In this document: piece after piece, positions 16,201 through 25,180 of the stretch
How positions within the stretch are numbered: the stretch's first letter is position 1
How the letters are laid out: every line of letters begins with the position of its first letter
Source of the DNA: Chitinophagales bacterium
Lineage (GTDB): Bacteria; Bacteroidota; Bacteroidia; Chitinophagales; CAIODY01
Assembly (NCBI GenBank): GCA_026461075.1
Contig: JAPJNH010000108.1
Location: forward strand, 1-49,045
Length of the DNA: 49,045 nucleotides
Direction of reading: 5' to 3'
Translations under genes and position numbers: made by a program
The notes under the pieces: model-generated
What the model saw: the letters and a program-made list of their open reading frames with translations, nothing else
Databases searched by the model: none
What the model was told of the DNA's origin: nothing

Positions 16201-19200
16201 AAATGGAGGTGAAGTTTGGACGGTCGGTGGTGCTGCGCAAAACATCCAATGGGTGTTTGCTAACATGAGCAACTATTATTGGAATATCGAGTATTCTACA
16301 GATAATGGGTTGACTTGGAATACTATTACAAGTAGCTACTACGCTTATTATAGTCCTGCATCTTATTCGTGGGCAATACCGAATAATCCTTCGACGACCT
16401 GTTTGGTTCGTGTAACCAACACTTCTAATACTTGTAAAAACGATGTAAGTGATGCTGTGTTTACGATAGCGCCTCCAACTCCATACATCAATGTAGGAAA
16501 TCCTGGCGCTTCAGTTGTGTATTGGGGTAACAGTGCTACGATTAACTGGAGTTATGGCTATACGACCTCGAATTTTGTAAAAATTGACTATAGTACCAAT
16601 CAAGGTAGTACCTGGAACACGATCGTAAATAGTACAAATATTTCCACAGGTTCTTATACTTGGTCAGCTGCAAGTATTCCTACTATTACGACCAATCAGG
16701 CTTGGGTGCGTGTAAGTGAAATAGGAGGAACGAATGCCAAAGATACCTCTGCTAATTTTACGATTCGCCAACCTTATATTGTTTTAGGAAGTCAGAATGG
16801 TGGACAATCCTATGTGGGTTGTAATTCCACCACAATTAACTGGACCGGCTATGGTGTAACATCGTCGTATATCATTTATTTGAGTACAAATAATGGGGTT
16901 AGTTATTCGCCAATAGCATACCCATCTGCTTATACAGGGTCTTATTCATGGAATCCGATTAATAATGTTCAGAGTTCGCAATGTAAATTAATTGTAGCGG
17001 CTTCTAACGCAATTCCGGATACATCTAGTGCGGTATTTACTATCAATCAAAATACAGATGTTGTATTGAATACTCCTAACGGAGGCGAAGTGTGGACGGT
17101 CGGCGGTCCTGCACAAACGATTCAATGGACCTTTGCCAATATGAGTAATTATTACTGGAATATAGAGTATTCAACAGATAATGGATTAACATGGAATAGT
17201 ATTACAAGTAGTTATTATGCATATTATAGTCCTGCTTCCTATTCTTGGGCTATACCGAATAATCCTTCGACGACCTGTTTAGTACGCGTAATTAATACTT
17301 CTAATACTTGTAAAAATGATGTGAGTGATGCGGTATTCACGATAGCACCACCAACGCCTTATATTAGTGTCGGTAATCCGGGTGCTTCGGTTGTGTATTG
17401 GGGGAATAACGCCACGATTAACTGGAGTTACGGTTATACGACTTCTAGTTTTGTAAAAATAGAATATAGTGTCAATCAGGGCAGCACATGGAATACTATT
17501 GTGAATAGTACCAATATCTCTTCTGGTTCCTATACTTGGTCGGCGGCGTCTATTCCAAACGTTTATACTAATCAGGCTTGGGTACGTGTTAGCGAAGTAG
17601 GAGGGACCAATGCCAAGGATACCTCTGCTAATTTTACGATTCGCCAGCCATATATTGTTTTGGGAAGTCAGAATGGAGGCCAGTCTTATGTGGGTTGTAA
17701 TTCCACTACGATTAACTGGACCGGCTATGGAATTACTTCGTCTTATGTCATTTATTTAAGTACAAATAATGGCGTTAGTTTTACGCCGATTGCTTATCCA
17801 TCTGCTTATACAGGGTCTTATTCATGGAATCCGATTAATAATGTTCAGAGTTCACAATGTAAATTGATGGTTGCTGCTTCTAATGCAATCTCAGATACAT
17901 CAAGTGCTGTATTTACCATTAATCAAAATACAGATGTGATGATTAGCTCTCCTAACGGAGGCGAGGTTTGGGCGGTAGGTGGCCCAGCACAAACGATCAG
18001 TTGGTCGTTTGCAAACGTTAGTAATTACTATTGGAATATTGAGTATTCAACTGATAATGGTTTGACTTGGAACACAATTTCGAATAGCTATTATGCGTAT
18101 TATAGTCCTGTAAATTATACTTGGACCATCCCGAATACGCCTTCTACCAATTGTTTGGTGCGTGTTATTAATACATCCAACTCATGTAAAATGGATGTCA
18201 GCGATGCTGTATTTACTATATCACCTCCTGTACCTTTTATTACGGTTTCTAGTCCGAATGGAGGAAATACATTATATGGAAATGCGAGTACAACAATCTA
18301 TTGGAGTAGTGGTTATTTGACTTCTTCTTTTGTTAAGTTGGAGTATTCTTATGATAATGGAACTACTTGGAATACGATTATTAATTCCACCAATAATACG
18401 GGTTCCTATAATTGGAATTCGGTACCAGCAACCTATAGCACACAATGTTTGGTGCGTATTACTGATTTAGGCAATGCAGGAAACTACGATATTTCAGATG
18501 CGGTATTTACTATCGCGCCACCTATCACAGTCACTGCCCCTAATGGAGGAGAGAATCTTGGTGGTTGTACCGTGACTACCGTTACGTGGAACGCAGGTGG
18601 AACTTCTTTGTATTATGATTTATTTTATTCTTTAAATAATGGCGTGACTTGGAATTCAATCACGAGCAATTATTATCAAAGTGGTGTTAGCTGTTCTTAT
18701 AACTGGACCTTACCCAATTCACCATCTACTTTGTGTCTTGTAAAAGTGGTAGATCATTCTATTGCAACGAAGCAAGATATTAGTAACGCGGTATTTACCA
18801 TTCAGCCAACTATCACAATCACCAACCCTAATTTCGGAGGGAATTTCCAAGCGAATAATGCAATGAATATTACCTGGAATGCACAAGGGGCTTCTGGATA
18901 TTACAATGTTGATTATTCTACCAATGGTGGTACCACATGGACGAACATAACCACGAATCAACTTATTCTTACTGGATCATATAGTTGGACTACGCCAAAT
19001 ATGAATCTGGGTAATGTGCTAATACGTGTAATGGACTACGTGAGCAATTGTAAACAAGATATAAGTGATATTGCATTTGGTATTTCAACTACTGCAGCGC
19101 CTATAACTGTTTCTTCACCGAACGGTACAGAGCAGTGGACGGTTTGTGATACCACGAAAGCGATTACATGGACAAGCAACGGAAGTACTTCAGGGACATA

Positions 19201-22200
19201 TGATATCGAGTTAAGTACTAATTCTGGTAGCACTTGGACGAGTATCATTAATAACTATAGTAGTAATAATGGTTATTATAAGTGGACTATTCCAAACTTA
19301 CCAAGTACTAGCTGTTTGGTGAGAGTGAAAGACCATTCGAATGGATCCATTTTAGATGCTAGTAATGCAACCTTTAGTATCGTTGCGCTTGCGCAACCCG
19401 GTGCCATTACAGGTGCGACTACTGTTTGTCAGGGAACTTCACAGACGTATTATTGTCCATTGGTTAGCGGGGCTACGAAATATATTTGGACGCTTCCTAG
19501 CGGCTGGGTAGGGTATTCAACCAATAACGCGATTACAGTAAGTATTGGTGCTTCTAGCGGTTCTATAGGTGTTATGGCAATGAACGCTTGCGATACATCG
19601 CTTGCGCAGCTTTTAGCTATTACAGTGAATCAGTTACCTTCTATGCCGGGTAGTGTAAGTGGACTTGCTTCCATTTGCGCTAATAGCACGCAAAGCTATA
19701 CCGCTTCTGCAGCTTCTGGCGCGAGTTCTTATTCTTGGACCTTACCGAGTGGATGGACAGGTACTTCTTCTACTACGTCGATTTCTTCCATTGCAGGTTC
19801 TACTAGTGGCAACGTAAGTGTTATTGCGAATAACGCTTGCGGTAGTAGTGCCGCTTCCGTATTACCTGTTTCAATAATTACAGCGCCTTCTACTCCAGGC
19901 TCTATAACAGGCTTAAGCACGCCTTGTCAAAATACTTTACAAAGTTATAGTGTAAGCGCAGTTCCTAACGCAAGCTTTTATACATGGACTTTGCCTAGCG
20001 GTTGGACAGGCACTTCTAATACAAGTACCTTGTCTACAACAGTTGGAACTGTGAGCGGCAATGTATTAGTGTCAGCCGGGAATGCCTGTGGATCTGGAAC
20101 TGTTTCAACATTAGCAGTTACTATTGGGAATGTACCTGCTACGCCGGGAACAATCACTGGTTCGGATACTTCATGTGTCGGAGCAAATGTAATTTATAGT
20201 ATTACGCCTATCAGCGGCGCAACTTCTTATACCTGGTCATTGCCAAATGGCTGGACCGGAACTTCCACGACTAATTCAATTTCTGCAGTGGTTGGTGCCA
20301 ATGGCGGCGCAATCTCAGTTAAGGCAGTTAATGCTTGTGGTAACAGTGCAAGTGCTTCAAAAATAATTGTGGTGAATCCTGCGCCAAGCAATATCGGCGC
20401 TATCTCTGGTAATTTGAATGTTTGTCAAGGAAATACGCAGTCTTATTCTGTATCCTTAGTTCCTTACGCTTCAAATTATACTTGGACCTTACCAAACGGC
20501 TGGACCGGTACTTCTACAGCCTCATCCATCAATACCATTCCTGGTGCGGCTGGTGGAACTGTATCTGTAATAGCCTCGAATCAATGTGGAGCTACTAGTC
20601 CTCAAACACTAACGGTATCAGTGAATCCATTACCGGCTTCGCCTGGTACGATTAGTGGGAACGCAATCATTTGTCCGAATGCTTCTATGACTTATTCTTT
20701 CGCTGCTGTGAGTGGTGCAAGCGCTTATACATGGAGCTTGCCGAGTGGTTGGACAGGGACTTCTACTACGAATAGTATCAATGTTACAGCAAATACGAAT
20801 GGTGGCACGGTGAGTGTGAACAGTGTCAATAGTTGTGGTTCTTCTTCTCCAACTTTATTAGGCGTTACGGTTTCTTCTAGTGTACCAACGCCTAGTGGTG
20901 TTATCGGACAAAATAATGTATGTGGAGGAGCAACAGTCACCTTACATGTTTTACCTGTTGCCGGTGCAACTTCTTATAGTTGGACTTTGCCAGGATCTTG
21001 GTCTGGAGCTTCTGTTACGGATTCTATTCAGTTGACTGTAGGCAATAATTCCGATACTGTTTGGGTACGTGCACTAAATGCTTGTGGTGTAAGCGCTGCT
21101 TTGCCTTTTGTTATTAATGTAAATCCTTCTACATCTCCGAGCATTGCTATTAACGGTTCTTCAAGTATATGTGCGGGTAGTATTGCGAATTATACTTCTA
21201 GTGTAAGTAATGCAGGCGCAAACCCAAGTTATAGTTGGAATGTAAATGGTATTGCAAGTGGAATCACTGGCGCGAGCTTCTCTACGGCTAGCTTATCTAA
21301 CGGAGACGTGGTGACCTGTACCGTTACAAATAACTCTGGTTGTTCATCTCCTGCTTCTGTAACTTCCAATGCATTAAATGTGATAGTTAATACGAGTGTA
21401 ACTCCTAGTATTGCAATTGCAGTCAATTCAAATCCTATATGTGCTGGTGCTGCCGCTAATTTTATTGCGACTAGTCAGAATGGAGGAACTGCTCCAACGT
21501 ATAATTGGTTTGTGAATGGGGTTAATCAAGCGGTGAACACCGCTGGCTTTAGTACTAGTAGCTTGCTGAATGGTGATGTTGTTACTTGTCAATTAACTTC
21601 TAATGGCTCTTGCTTAACAAGTTCTATTGCGTCTTCAAATGCACTAAACATGCAAGTGACGACTGTAAGTGCGCCTTCAATAAATATTACATCTAGTGGC
21701 AATACCATTTGTCCGGGTGCAAGTGTTTCGTTTATAGCAAATACAACAAATGCAGGAAGCGCTCCTGTTATTGATTGGTTTGTCAATGGCGTTTTAATGG
21801 CAAGCGGAAATAATTCGTTCACGTCTGCCACATTGAATAATAACGATACAATTTATGCTAGTGTTACAGCAACGGGCATTTGTTTGTCTCCTTCTATTGT
21901 GAACTCTAATTTGCAAGTCATTTCAGTCGTTGCCGGCGGAGGAACGCCTACCGCAAATATCACTGCTAATAATACAGCAATTTGTAGTGGCGCAACCGTT
22001 GTATTTAATGCATTGGTTCAAAATGGAGGTTCTTCACCAAGTTATGATTGGGCAGTGAATGGTGTTTCTACAGGTGTAACCACATCTACTTATTCTAATA
22101 ATAATTTGAGTAATGGTGATATTGTTACGTGTAATGTGGCAGGAACGAACTCTTGCGCTCAAACGTATACCATTACCTCAAATGCGATAACGATTACCGT

Positions 22201-25108
22201 AAATGCAAGTGCTAATCCTGCAATTTCAATCAGTACAAATGCAAGTACCATCTGCTCCGGTACGAATGTTACTTTTATAGCACTCGATACCAATGCTGGA
22301 TTGAATCCTGCTTATCAATGGTCTTTGAATGGCATTGCGATTCCTTCTGCTTTTGCAAATACCTATAGCTCGAATTCCCTTCAGAATGGTGATGTGATTA
22401 GCTGCCAACTTACAGCTAACGGTGCATGTGCAAGCCCTAGCGTAATCAGTTCTAATTCCATTACGATGAATGTCGGAAGTTCTGTCCTTGCGACAGCAGC
22501 TATTACGGGAACAAATACATTGGTATGCGGTACAGGGGCTTCTAATTTTGTAGCAACAGTTACTAATGCTGGATCTAATCCTGCTTATCAATGGTTGTTG
22601 AACAATAATCCAATCGCAGGGGCAAACACCTTGACCTACACCGATACATTGAACAACGGAGATCAAGTTTCTTTTGTGCTTACTAGCAACGCAGCCTGCG
22701 TTAGCAATGTTACGGCTAATTCAAATGTAGTAAGTATCACCGTAAACCCAATTGATACAGCATCTATTCTTATTAGTGCAAATAATAATTCAATTTGCGC
22801 AGGTATGCCAGTAACGTTCAATGCAAGTGTTGTAAACGGCGGTGCGAATCCGGTTTATAATTGGTACGTGAATGGAGTGAGCACAGGTGTTAACGCAGTA
22901 AATTATGTAACAAGTACCTTAGCAAATAATGATGTCGTTACGTGTAATCTTGTTTCTTCGCAAGCCTGCGTACTTAACGCGAGTGTGAGTTCGAATGCAA
23001 TTACCATGGCGGTCGTTAATTCAGCTGCCCCAACGATAACAGTTAACGCAAGTTCAACGACTATTTGTTCAGGAACTACTGTTAGCTTTACCTCCACCAT
23101 CGCAAATGCGGGTGCGGCTCCTACTTATCAATGGAATTTAAATGCTGTGCCAATTAGTGGTGAAACGAATCCGGTATATAGCACTAGCGCATTGAATAAT
23201 GGAGATGTTGTTACATGTACTTTAAACGCCATGGGTGTTTGCGGATCGAATACTATTGTTACTTCTAATCCTGTCACCATAACAGTTACAGCAGCATTAA
23301 CACCGAGTGTAGTGATTGCACTGAATACCCCAACTATTTGTGCAGGGGCGAATGCTAGCTTTACGGCTACGGGATTAAATATGGGAACGAGTCCGCTCTA
23401 TCAATGGTATGTAAATAGTGTGGCTATTCCTACTGCTACTAATTATCAATGGAACTCCTCTTCTCTAACAAATAATGATACCGTTACTTGTTTGATTACC
23501 GCAAACCCTAGTTGCGCTGCAATTAACACGGCACTCTCCGCGCCAATCGTTGTAACGGTGAACACATTGATTACGCCAAGTATCAGTATTACTGCAAATG
23601 ATACTAGTATCTGTGCGGGAACAAGTGTGAGCTTTACGCCGAATCCTATTAACGGAGGTGTTGCGCCTACTTATACGTGGTATGTGAATGGAGCAAATAC
23701 GGCTAGTGGAAATACGTTCACTTCCTCTTCTTTACAAAATAATGATGTGGTGACTTGCGCCTTAACTAGTAGCTTGTCATGCGTAAGCAATAATCCAACT
23801 AATTCGCCTTCGATAGTAATGCAAGTTGGAACACCGGTAAATCCTGTTCTTACAGTAAACGCGAGTGCAACAGTAATTTGCTCAGGAACATCGGTTAGCT
23901 TCAATGCAATCGCTTCTAATGTTGGAACGAGTCCTACCTATCAATGGCTGCTCAATAATAATCCGATTCCATTAGCAAATGCGGCTACATATTCTTCAAC
24001 TGCATTAAATAATGGCGATCTTGTTCAAGTAACGGTCAACTCATCCGCGGCTTGTACGGTGCCTGCTGCCATTACTTCTAGTCCTGTAACGATGACAGTG
24101 AATACTTCTGTAACGCCATTTGTTTCTTTAATTGCTAATCCATCGAATATCGTTTGCTCTAATGTGCCATTGAGTTTCAATGCTACGCCGGTTAACGGAG
24201 GAACTGCTCCTCAATATTCATGGTACCTAAATGGTGTGTTAGTTGGTACAAGCACTGTTCCTACCTTCACTCCTGCGAATATTCAGAATGGCGATACTGT
24301 TTCCTTGACACTTAACTCTTCAATTGCTTGCGCAAGTACAAATCAAGCCAATGCTACGCCAGTTATCATGACTATCAATACTGCTCCGGTAGTAACTAGT
24401 CTAACAAGCAACGGACCAGTATGTGAAGGCACAAACTTATTGTTGAATGCACAAGCAAATGACCCGAATGCGGTGTTCGCTTGGACAGGTCCTAATGGCT
24501 TTACGTCTAATTTGGCTTCGCCGATTTTGACTAATGTGAATAATAGCAATTCCGGTATTTATACTGTGACAGCTAGCGCGAATTCTTGTGTGAGTGCTCC
24601 TTATAGCAGTATTATGCAAGTGAATCCTAATCCAGCTAAGCCTTATATCTCTGTTAATGGAAATGCCCTGAGCTCCTCTGCTCCGTCAGGTAATCAATGG
24701 TATTTTGCTGCTTCGCCAATTAATGGGGCTACTAATAATACCTACACTGCCACGCAAGTGGGGTATTATCAAGTGCAAGTCACGAATGCGGCCGGATGCT
24801 CATCCATCTCCGATTCAGCGCATATAAGCAAAATTATCGGGGTAGGCTTGAATGATCTGACTATTATTGCTCCGCGCATTTATCCAAATCCTTTTGAAAA
24901 TGATTTGATGATTGAGTGGCCAAGTGAAATCAAGGATAAGTCTAACTTAAAGTGGCAATTGCTAAATATCCATGGACAAGTGATTAGAGAGGGTAGTGCG
25001 GAGAATAACAAAGAAACACTTAGCTTATTTGAATTGAACGCAGGTACCTATGTGTTGAAAATTGCCTACAAAGAAATCCAATGGCAATATCCACTCGTTA
25101 AACAATAA
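13208..25108 (+). CDS. Giant secreted Ig-like/PKD-like repeat protein, T9SS cargo
   Basis: A single uninterrupted 3,966-residue frame. Residues 1-22 are a signal peptide. Residues 23 to about 2061 hold 21 beta-sandwich modules of about 97 residues marked by SPNGGE, TWNxI, WxIPNNPS and SDAVFTI; many form an A-B-C triplet of exactly 292 residues. Residues of about 2063-2644 hold seven PKD-like modules of about 83 residues, each with a Cys near the start, WTLPSGWTGTS, and an ACG/QCG near the end. Residues 2645-3727 hold twelve Ig-like modules of about 90 residues with ICAG, NGDVVTC and a later Cys. Two further Ig-like stretches precede a T9SS type-A domain at about 3890-3966 (YPNPF, LNIHGQV, NAGTYVLKI). 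It is probably a surface adhesin or filament. No enzyme domain is seen. A strong terminator follows. Confidence 0.93.
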   Translation: MKKLLYTLFAVLLFVSTRSFSQSVTVTSPNGGESWAGCSTHNITWTISGTSHYYNIDYSINGGLTWIFLATGYNQPGSTGSFAWTLPNLSSNQVKVRVYDQGTPSVVDESDNTFSINAPLIVTSPNGGESWQVGGSTRTISWTAAGTSNYYDLDYSTDNGVTWNSIISNYYQSSTNASYTWTIPNNPSTTALVRVKDHTTSCMSDVSDAIFTIVPPTPSITVTAPSTGSTVYWSNPTSITWYSSYTSASFVKLEYSLNNGNSWTTIVNSTSMSTGSYSWTPPSSYTTQALVRVSEIGGTSAVGTSGNFTIRQPYIVLSAPNGGNTFTGCGNTTISWTPFGTSGPYTIELSTDGGVTYTSVATTSSYTSSYSWNPINNVQTSQARIRVSASNAVSDTSASNFTINKNTDVIVNAPNGGEIWTVGTVHNIQWSFANMSNYYWNLEYSTDNGVTWNAINTSYYAYSSPASFSWSVPNNPSMNALVRVTNTSNTCKSDVSDAVFTIQPATPFISVSSPNAGSTVYWNNSTTISWFYGYTTSNFVKIEYSTNQGSTWNTIVNSTNISAGSYTWPAASIPNVLTNQAWVRISEIGGTNAIDTSAYFTIRQPYIVLNSPNGGNSFIGCSSTNITWTGYGVTGSYALELSTNGGATFTPIAYPSAYTGSYSWNPINNLQTSQARIRIISAGAVPDTSNADFTINQNTDVILNSPNGGEVWQVGGPTRTINWSFVNMSNYYWNIEYSTDNGVTWNSITSSYYAYSSPASYTWSIPNNPSTTCLVRVINTSNTCKFDASDAVFTIAPPTPYISVSSPGASTVYWGNSATINWGYGYTTSNFVKIEYSTNQGSTWNTIVNSTNISTGSYTWPAASIPNITTNQAWVRVSEIGGTNVKDTSAYFIIRQPYIVLGSQNGGQSYIGCNATTINWTGYGVTSSYVIYLSTNNGATYTPIAYPSAYTGSFSWNPINNVQSSQCKLIVAAANAISDTSSAVFTINQNTDVILNTPNGGEVWTVGGAAQNIQWVFANMSNYYWNIEYSTDNGLTWNTITSSYYAYYSPASYSWAIPNNPSTTCLVRVTNTSNTCKNDVSDAVFTIAPPTPYINVGNPGASVVYWGNSATINWSYGYTTSNFVKIDYSTNQGSTWNTIVNSTNISTGSYTWSAASIPTITTNQAWVRVSEIGGTNAKDTSANFTIRQPYIVLGSQNGGQSYVGCNSTTINWTGYGVTSSYIIYLSTNNGVSYSPIAYPSAYTGSYSWNPINNVQSSQCKLIVAASNAIPDTSSAVFTINQNTDVVLNTPNGGEVWTVGGPAQTIQWTFANMSNYYWNIEYSTDNGLTWNSITSSYYAYYSPASYSWAIPNNPSTTCLVRVINTSNTCKNDVSDAVFTIAPPTPYISVGNPGASVVYWGNNATINWSYGYTTSSFVKIEYSVNQGSTWNTIVNSTNISSGSYTWSAASIPNVYTNQAWVRVSEVGGTNAKDTSANFTIRQPYIVLGSQNGGQSYVGCNSTTINWTGYGITSSYVIYLSTNNGVSFTPIAYPSAYTGSYSWNPINNVQSSQCKLMVAASNAISDTSSAVFTINQNTDVMISSPNGGEVWAVGGPAQTISWSFANVSNYYWNIEYSTDNGLTWNTISNSYYAYYSPVNYTWTIPNTPSTNCLVRVINTSNSCKMDVSDAVFTISPPVPFITVSSPNGGNTLYGNASTTIYWSSGYLTSSFVKLEYSYDNGTTWNTIINSTNNTGSYNWNSVPATYSTQCLVRITDLGNAGNYDISDAVFTIAPPITVTAPNGGENLGGCTVTTVTWNAGGTSLYYDLFYSLNNGVTWNSITSNYYQSGVSCSYNWTLPNSPSTLCLVKVVDHSIATKQDISNAVFTIQPTITITNPNFGGNFQANNAMNITWNAQGASGYYNVDYSTNGGTTWTNITTNQLILTGSYSWTTPNMNLGNVLIRVMDYVSNCKQDISDIAFGISTTAAPITVSSPNGTEQWTVCDTTKAITWTSNGSTSGTYDIELSTNSGSTWTSIINNYSSNNGYYKWTIPNLPSTSCLVRVKDHSNGSILDASNATFSIVALAQPGAITGATTVCQGTSQTYYCPLVSGATKYIWTLPSGWVGYSTNNAITVSIGASSGSIGVMAMNACDTSLAQLLAITVNQLPSMPGSVSGLASICANSTQSYTASAASGASSYSWTLPSGWTGTSSTTSISSIAGSTSGNVSVIANNACGSSAASVLPVSIITAPSTPGSITGLSTPCQNTLQSYSVSAVPNASFYTWTLPSGWTGTSNTSTLSTTVGTVSGNVLVSAGNACGSGTVSTLAVTIGNVPATPGTITGSDTSCVGANVIYSITPISGATSYTWSLPNGWTGTSTTNSISAVVGANGGAISVKAVNACGNSASASKIIVVNPAPSNIGAISGNLNVCQGNTQSYSVSLVPYASNYTWTLPNGWTGTSTASSINTIPGAAGGTVSVIASNQCGATSPQTLTVSVNPLPASPGTISGNAIICPNASMTYSFAAVSGASAYTWSLPSGWTGTSTTNSINVTANTNGGTVSVNSVNSCGSSSPTLLGVTVSSSVPTPSGVIGQNNVCGGATVTLHVLPVAGATSYSWTLPGSWSGASVTDSIQLTVGNNSDTVWVRALNACGVSAALPFVINVNPSTSPSIAINGSSSICAGSIANYTSSVSNAGANPSYSWNVNGIASGITGASFSTASLSNGDVVTCTVTNNSGCSSPASVTSNALNVIVNTSVTPSIAIAVNSNPICAGAAANFIATSQNGGTAPTYNWFVNGVNQAVNTAGFSTSSLLNGDVVTCQLTSNGSCLTSSIASSNALNMQVTTVSAPSINITSSGNTICPGASVSFIANTTNAGSAPVIDWFVNGVLMASGNNSFTSATLNNNDTIYASVTATGICLSPSIVNSNLQVISVVAGGGTPTANITANNTAICSGATVVFNALVQNGGSSPSYDWAVNGVSTGVTTSTYSNNNLSNGDIVTCNVAGTNSCAQTYTITSNAITITVNASANPAISISTNASTICSGTNVTFIALDTNAGLNPAYQWSLNGIAIPSAFANTYSSNSLQNGDVISCQLTANGACASPSVISSNSITMNVGSSVLATAAITGTNTLVCGTGASNFVATVTNAGSNPAYQWLLNNNPIAGANTLTYTDTLNNGDQVSFVLTSNAACVSNVTANSNVVSITVNPIDTASILISANNNSICAGMPVTFNASVVNGGANPVYNWYVNGVSTGVNAVNYVTSTLANNDVVTCNLVSSQACVLNASVSSNAITMAVVNSAAPTITVNASSTTICSGTTVSFTSTIANAGAAPTYQWNLNAVPISGETNPVYSTSALNNGDVVTCTLNAMGVCGSNTIVTSNPVTITVTAALTPSVVIALNTPTICAGANASFTATGLNMGTSPLYQWYVNSVAIPTATNYQWNSSSLTNNDTVTCLITANPSCAAINTALSAPIVVTVNTLITPSISITANDTSICAGTSVSFTPNPINGGVAPTYTWYVNGANTASGNTFTSSSLQNNDVVTCALTSSLSCVSNNPTNSPSIVMQVGTPVNPVLTVNASATVICSGTSVSFNAIASNVGTSPTYQWLLNNNPIPLANAATYSSTALNNGDLVQVTVNSSAACTVPAAITSSPVTMTVNTSVTPFVSLIANPSNIVCSNVPLSFNATPVNGGTAPQYSWYLNGVLVGTSTVPTFTPANIQNGDTVSLTLNSSIACASTNQANATPVIMTINTAPVVTSLTSNGPVCEGTNLLLNAQANDPNAVFAWTGPNGFTSNLASPILTNVNNSNSGIYTVTASANSCVSAPYSSIMQVNPNPAKPYISVNGNALSSSAPSGNQWYFAASPINGATNNTYTATQVGYYQVQVTNAAGCSSISDSAHISKIIGVGLNDLTIIAPRIYPNPFENDLMIEWPSEIKDKSNLKWQLLNIHGQVIREGSAENNKETLSLFELNAGTYVLKIAYKEIQWQYPLVKQ
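14423..17926 (+). repeat. Four tandem 876-bp in-frame units
   Basis: The codon run for NTDV recurs at 14423, 15299, 16175, 17051 and 17927, every interval being exactly 876 bp (292 codons). Each unit encodes modules A, B and C. Small length differences inside units compensate: the first unit is one residue shorter in A and one longer in B. A fifth, more divergent ABC-like unit precedes 14423, and module A plus altered modules follow 17927. Confidence 0.93.
19394..21139 (+). repeat. Seven PKD-like modules (coding repeat)
   Basis: Seven in-frame modules of about 83 codons in the giant gene. Each has CxG or a variant followed by YxWTLPSGWTGTS and a final ACG-type cysteine. The first (YIWTLPSGWVGYS) and the seventh (WTLPGSWSGAS) are the most divergent. 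Confidence 0.85.
21140..24388 (+). repeat. Twelve Ig-like modules (coding repeat)
   Basis: Twelve in-frame modules averaging 90 codons. Typical marks are an ICAG or ICSG turn, YxWxVNG, LxNGDVVTC and a third Cys about 10 residues later. Some modules have lost the middle Cys (for example NNNDTIYASV in module 3), so disulfide patterning is not uniform. Confidence 0.85.
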
Positions 25109-25118
25109 GAATACTACA

Positions 25119-25153
25119 CAATAAAAAAGCCTCCTATGGAGGCTTTTTTATTG
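25119..25153. terminator. Intrinsic terminator, bidirectional
   Basis: CAATAAAAAAGCCTCC (25119-25134) pairs perfectly with GGAGGCTTTTTTATTG (25138-25153) around a TAT loop. It lies between the giant gene and the convergent TPR gene. Confidence 0.92.
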
Positions 25154-25159
25154 TCACAG

Positions 25160-25180
25160 CATCATTCATCATTCATTCTT
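25160..25180. repeat. AATGATG heptamer repeat (minus orientation)
   Basis: Two perfect CATCATT units (25160-25173) and a degenerate CATTCTT unit. The unit is the reverse complement of the repeat at 129-156. The stop codon of the TPR gene (25169-25171) falls inside it, and the last codons (MKNE) are written by repeat-like sequence. Confidence 0.75.

Noticed and set aside
14423-17926. CRISPR-like or satellite array
   Set aside because: The period is 876 bp, in frame, and maintained at protein level with scrambled synonymous sites. It is a coding repeat.
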